Program-made: the position numbers and the translations under genes
Notes under the pieces: generated by a model
Told to the model about the DNA's origin: nothing
The model's database searches: none
Seen by the model: the letters and a program-made list of their open reading frames with translations, nothing else
Shown: piece after piece, positions 14,466-15,512 of the stretch
Numbering within the stretch: the first letter of the stretch is position 1
Layout of the letters: every line of letters starts with the position of its first letter
Assembly: GCA_023394255.1 (NCBI GenBank)
Contig: JAEXAZ010000180.1
Span: 1-15,512 of the forward strand
Reading direction: 5' to 3'
DNA from: Bacillota bacterium
Lineage (GTDB): Bacteria > Bacillota > Clostridia > Oscillospirales > Ruminococcaceae
DNA: 15,512 nucleotides

Positions 14466-14474
14466 TGGTACACT
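14466..14474 (+). promoter_or_regulatory. Candidate extended -10 promoter for the homocysteine methyltransferase gene
   Basis: TGGTACACT is a TGn-extended -10 element with hexamer TACACT at 14469-14474. The -35 at 17 bases (TGGTAA) is weak, as expected for extended -10 promoters. The leader would be about 43 bases, too short for a SAM-responsive S-box riboswitch. Confidence 0.4.
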
Positions 14475-14523
14475 AAAGCAATAAAAGGCAAAGATGATTC
14501 CTAGCCGCATAAGGAGGGACCCT

Positions 14524-15512
14524 ATGCAGTTCGATTCAGACACGCCGCTGTTTTTTGACGGTGCGTTCGGAACCTACTATTTTTCCGTCACCAAAGACGA
14601 AGACCCCTGCGAACTGGCAAACCTGAACAATGCAGATGCCGTTTTAAAAATCCACAGGGAATATATTGCGGCCGGCGTACAGGCGATCAAAACCAACACG
14701 TTCGGAGCGAACCCCGTTTTGCTGCCGGAAAGGGAGGAACTGCGGCGTGTGCTGCGCGCAGGGTGGTCGGTTGCGCAGCAGGCGGTTGCCGGAACGGATG
14801 TACGCGTATTTGCAGACATCGGCGGCAATGATTCCGACTCCGCCGCGGACGATTACTGCGCGGTTGCGGAGGAATTCCTGTCTTTAGGCGCGAAGGATTT
14901 TTTGTTTGAAACGCTGCCGGCCTATGAAACGCTTGAACCCGCGCTGGAACTGATTAAGCGCCAGACTCCCGATGCGTTTGTCCTTGTGTCGTTTGCGGTC
15001 TCCCAGGACGGATACAGCAAACGGGGACTTTCCTATAAAAAGCTGCTGTCGGCGGCGTCTCAAAACCCCAACGTGGATGCTGCCGGAATCAACTGTGTGT
15101 GCGGGCCGAGCCACATGCTGGAACTTCTCCGCAACGCCGGGCGGATGGATAAACCGTTGTCGGCGATGCCGAATGCGGGATATCCGTCTTCGCTGAACGG
15201 CAGAATGATTTTTGAGGATAATGCGGATTATTATGCCCAGCGTCTGGCGGATATGTATCTGGCGGGGGCGTCCATTCTCGGAGGATGCTGCGGCTCCACG
15301 CCGGAGCATATACGGCGCGGGATTGCGGCGGTGCGGCAGGTTACAGGGCAGCCCCTGCTCAGTGAGGCCAAGAGGAATGGCGGCAAAGAGCCCGCTCCCC
15401 AACAAGAGAGCAAAGCGGCCGCGTTTTCCCGCAAAATGGTCTGCGTGGAGCTTGACCCGCCGCTGGATGCGGACTGTTCCTACGTTCTGGCCGCTGCTGC
15501 CCAGCTGAAAAC
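14524..15512 (+). CDS. Homocysteine S-methyltransferase, probably fused to methylenetetrahydrofolate reductase (3' end outside window)
   Basis: The frame is open from ATG 14524 (AAGGAGG six bases ahead) to the window edge, giving 329 residues. Residues 1-275 form the homocysteine methyltransferase barrel: FDGAFGT (11-17), KTNTFGAN (56-63), and the zinc cysteines C191 in GINCVCGP and C255-C256 in GGCCGS. These place a methyl group on homocysteine to make methionine. A Lys/Gln/Ala-rich linker (about 278-300) follows, then KMVCVELDPPLDAD (304-317). That looks like the first strand of a methylenetetrahydrofolate reductase domain, as in the bifunctional YitJ-type proteins. In clostridia such proteins may instead be followed by cobalamin domains in separate genes. 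The end of the gene, and hence the full domain content, lies outside the window. It diverges from the MarR operon. Confidence 0.85.
   Translation, partial: MQFDSDTPLFFDGAFGTYYFSVTKDEDPCELANLNNADAVLKIHREYIAAGVQAIKTNTFGANPVLLPEREELRRVLRAGWSVAQQAVAGTDVRVFADIGGNDSDSAADDYCAVAEEFLSLGAKDFLFETLPAYETLEPALELIKRQTPDAFVLVSFAVSQDGYSKRGLSYKKLLSAASQNPNVDAAGINCVCGPSHMLELLRNAGRMDKPLSAMPNAGYPSSLNGRMIFEDNADYYAQRLADMYLAGASILGGCCGSTPEHIRRGIAAVRQVTGQPLLSEAKRNGGKEPAPQQESKAAAFSRKMVCVELDPPLDADCSYVLAAAAQLK

Noticed and set aside
14475..14523. A SAM or cobalamin riboswitch ahead of the homocysteine methyltransferase gene
   Set aside because: The leader after the best promoter candidate is only about 49 bases, without the stems or terminator expected of an S-box or cobalamin element.
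1..15512. A phage-defence island, CRISPR array or mobile element as the hidden system
   Set aside because: I found no direct-repeat array, transposase, integrase, toxin-antitoxin pair or nuclease-type defence gene. The HD-domain protein stands alone and has no partner nucleotide cyclase or effector nearby.

Overview
The window looks like a chromosomal segment from a fairly GC-rich, spore-forming member of the Clostridia, probably Oscillospiraceae-like. This is inference. It rests on strong AGGAGG-type ribosome binding sites, ATG and TTG starts, a lipoprotein with a Ser/Ala/Pro/Glu-rich linker, A/T-flanked intrinsic terminators, a spore photoproduct lyase homologue, and a homocysteine methyltransferase that appears to run into a methylenetetrahydrofolate reductase domain. 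I see no rRNA, tRNA, CRISPR array, insertion sequence, phage gene or attachment site. No gene-free stretch exceeds 300 bases; the longest (14278-14523) is a structured divergent promoter region.

Region 1 (1-461) holds the 3' end of a gene resembling a FAD-dependent fumarate reductase-like flavoprotein. It closes with a bidirectional terminator shared with the convergent sugar genes.

Region 2 (470-7309) is a sugar uptake and catabolism locus with two divergent arms. The leftward arm encodes an FGGY sugar kinase and a class II ketose-phosphate aldolase. The rightward arm encodes a ribose-type ABC importer (lipoprotein binding protein, double-ATPase, permease) and a D-lyxose/D-mannose isomerase-family cupin. 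The obvious logic is import, then aldose-to-ketose isomerisation, phosphorylation and aldol cleavage to triose-level products. The actual sugar is not readable from sequence. No regulator is encoded in the locus.

Region 3 (7336-8421) is a radical SAM protein of the spore photoproduct lyase family. It has a plausible forespore-type (sigma-G-like) promoter and a 21-bp perfect inverted-repeat terminator. The usual catalytic cysteine of SplB appears to be serine here, with two extra cysteines next to the cluster motif.

Region 4 (8491-10134, minus strand) holds an HD-domain protein and a Gfo/Idh/MocA oxidoreductase, each with its own TATAAT box.

Region 5 (10168-14361, minus strand) is a translationally coupled three-gene operon: a MarR regulator and two half-ABC exporters forming a heterodimeric drug-exporter-type pump with one degenerate ATPase site. 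A TTGACT-N17-TAAAAT promoter with operator-like inverted repeats precedes it.

Region 6 (14466-15512, plus strand) is the 5' part of a homocysteine S-methyltransferase / MTHFR-type gene, cut by the window edge.
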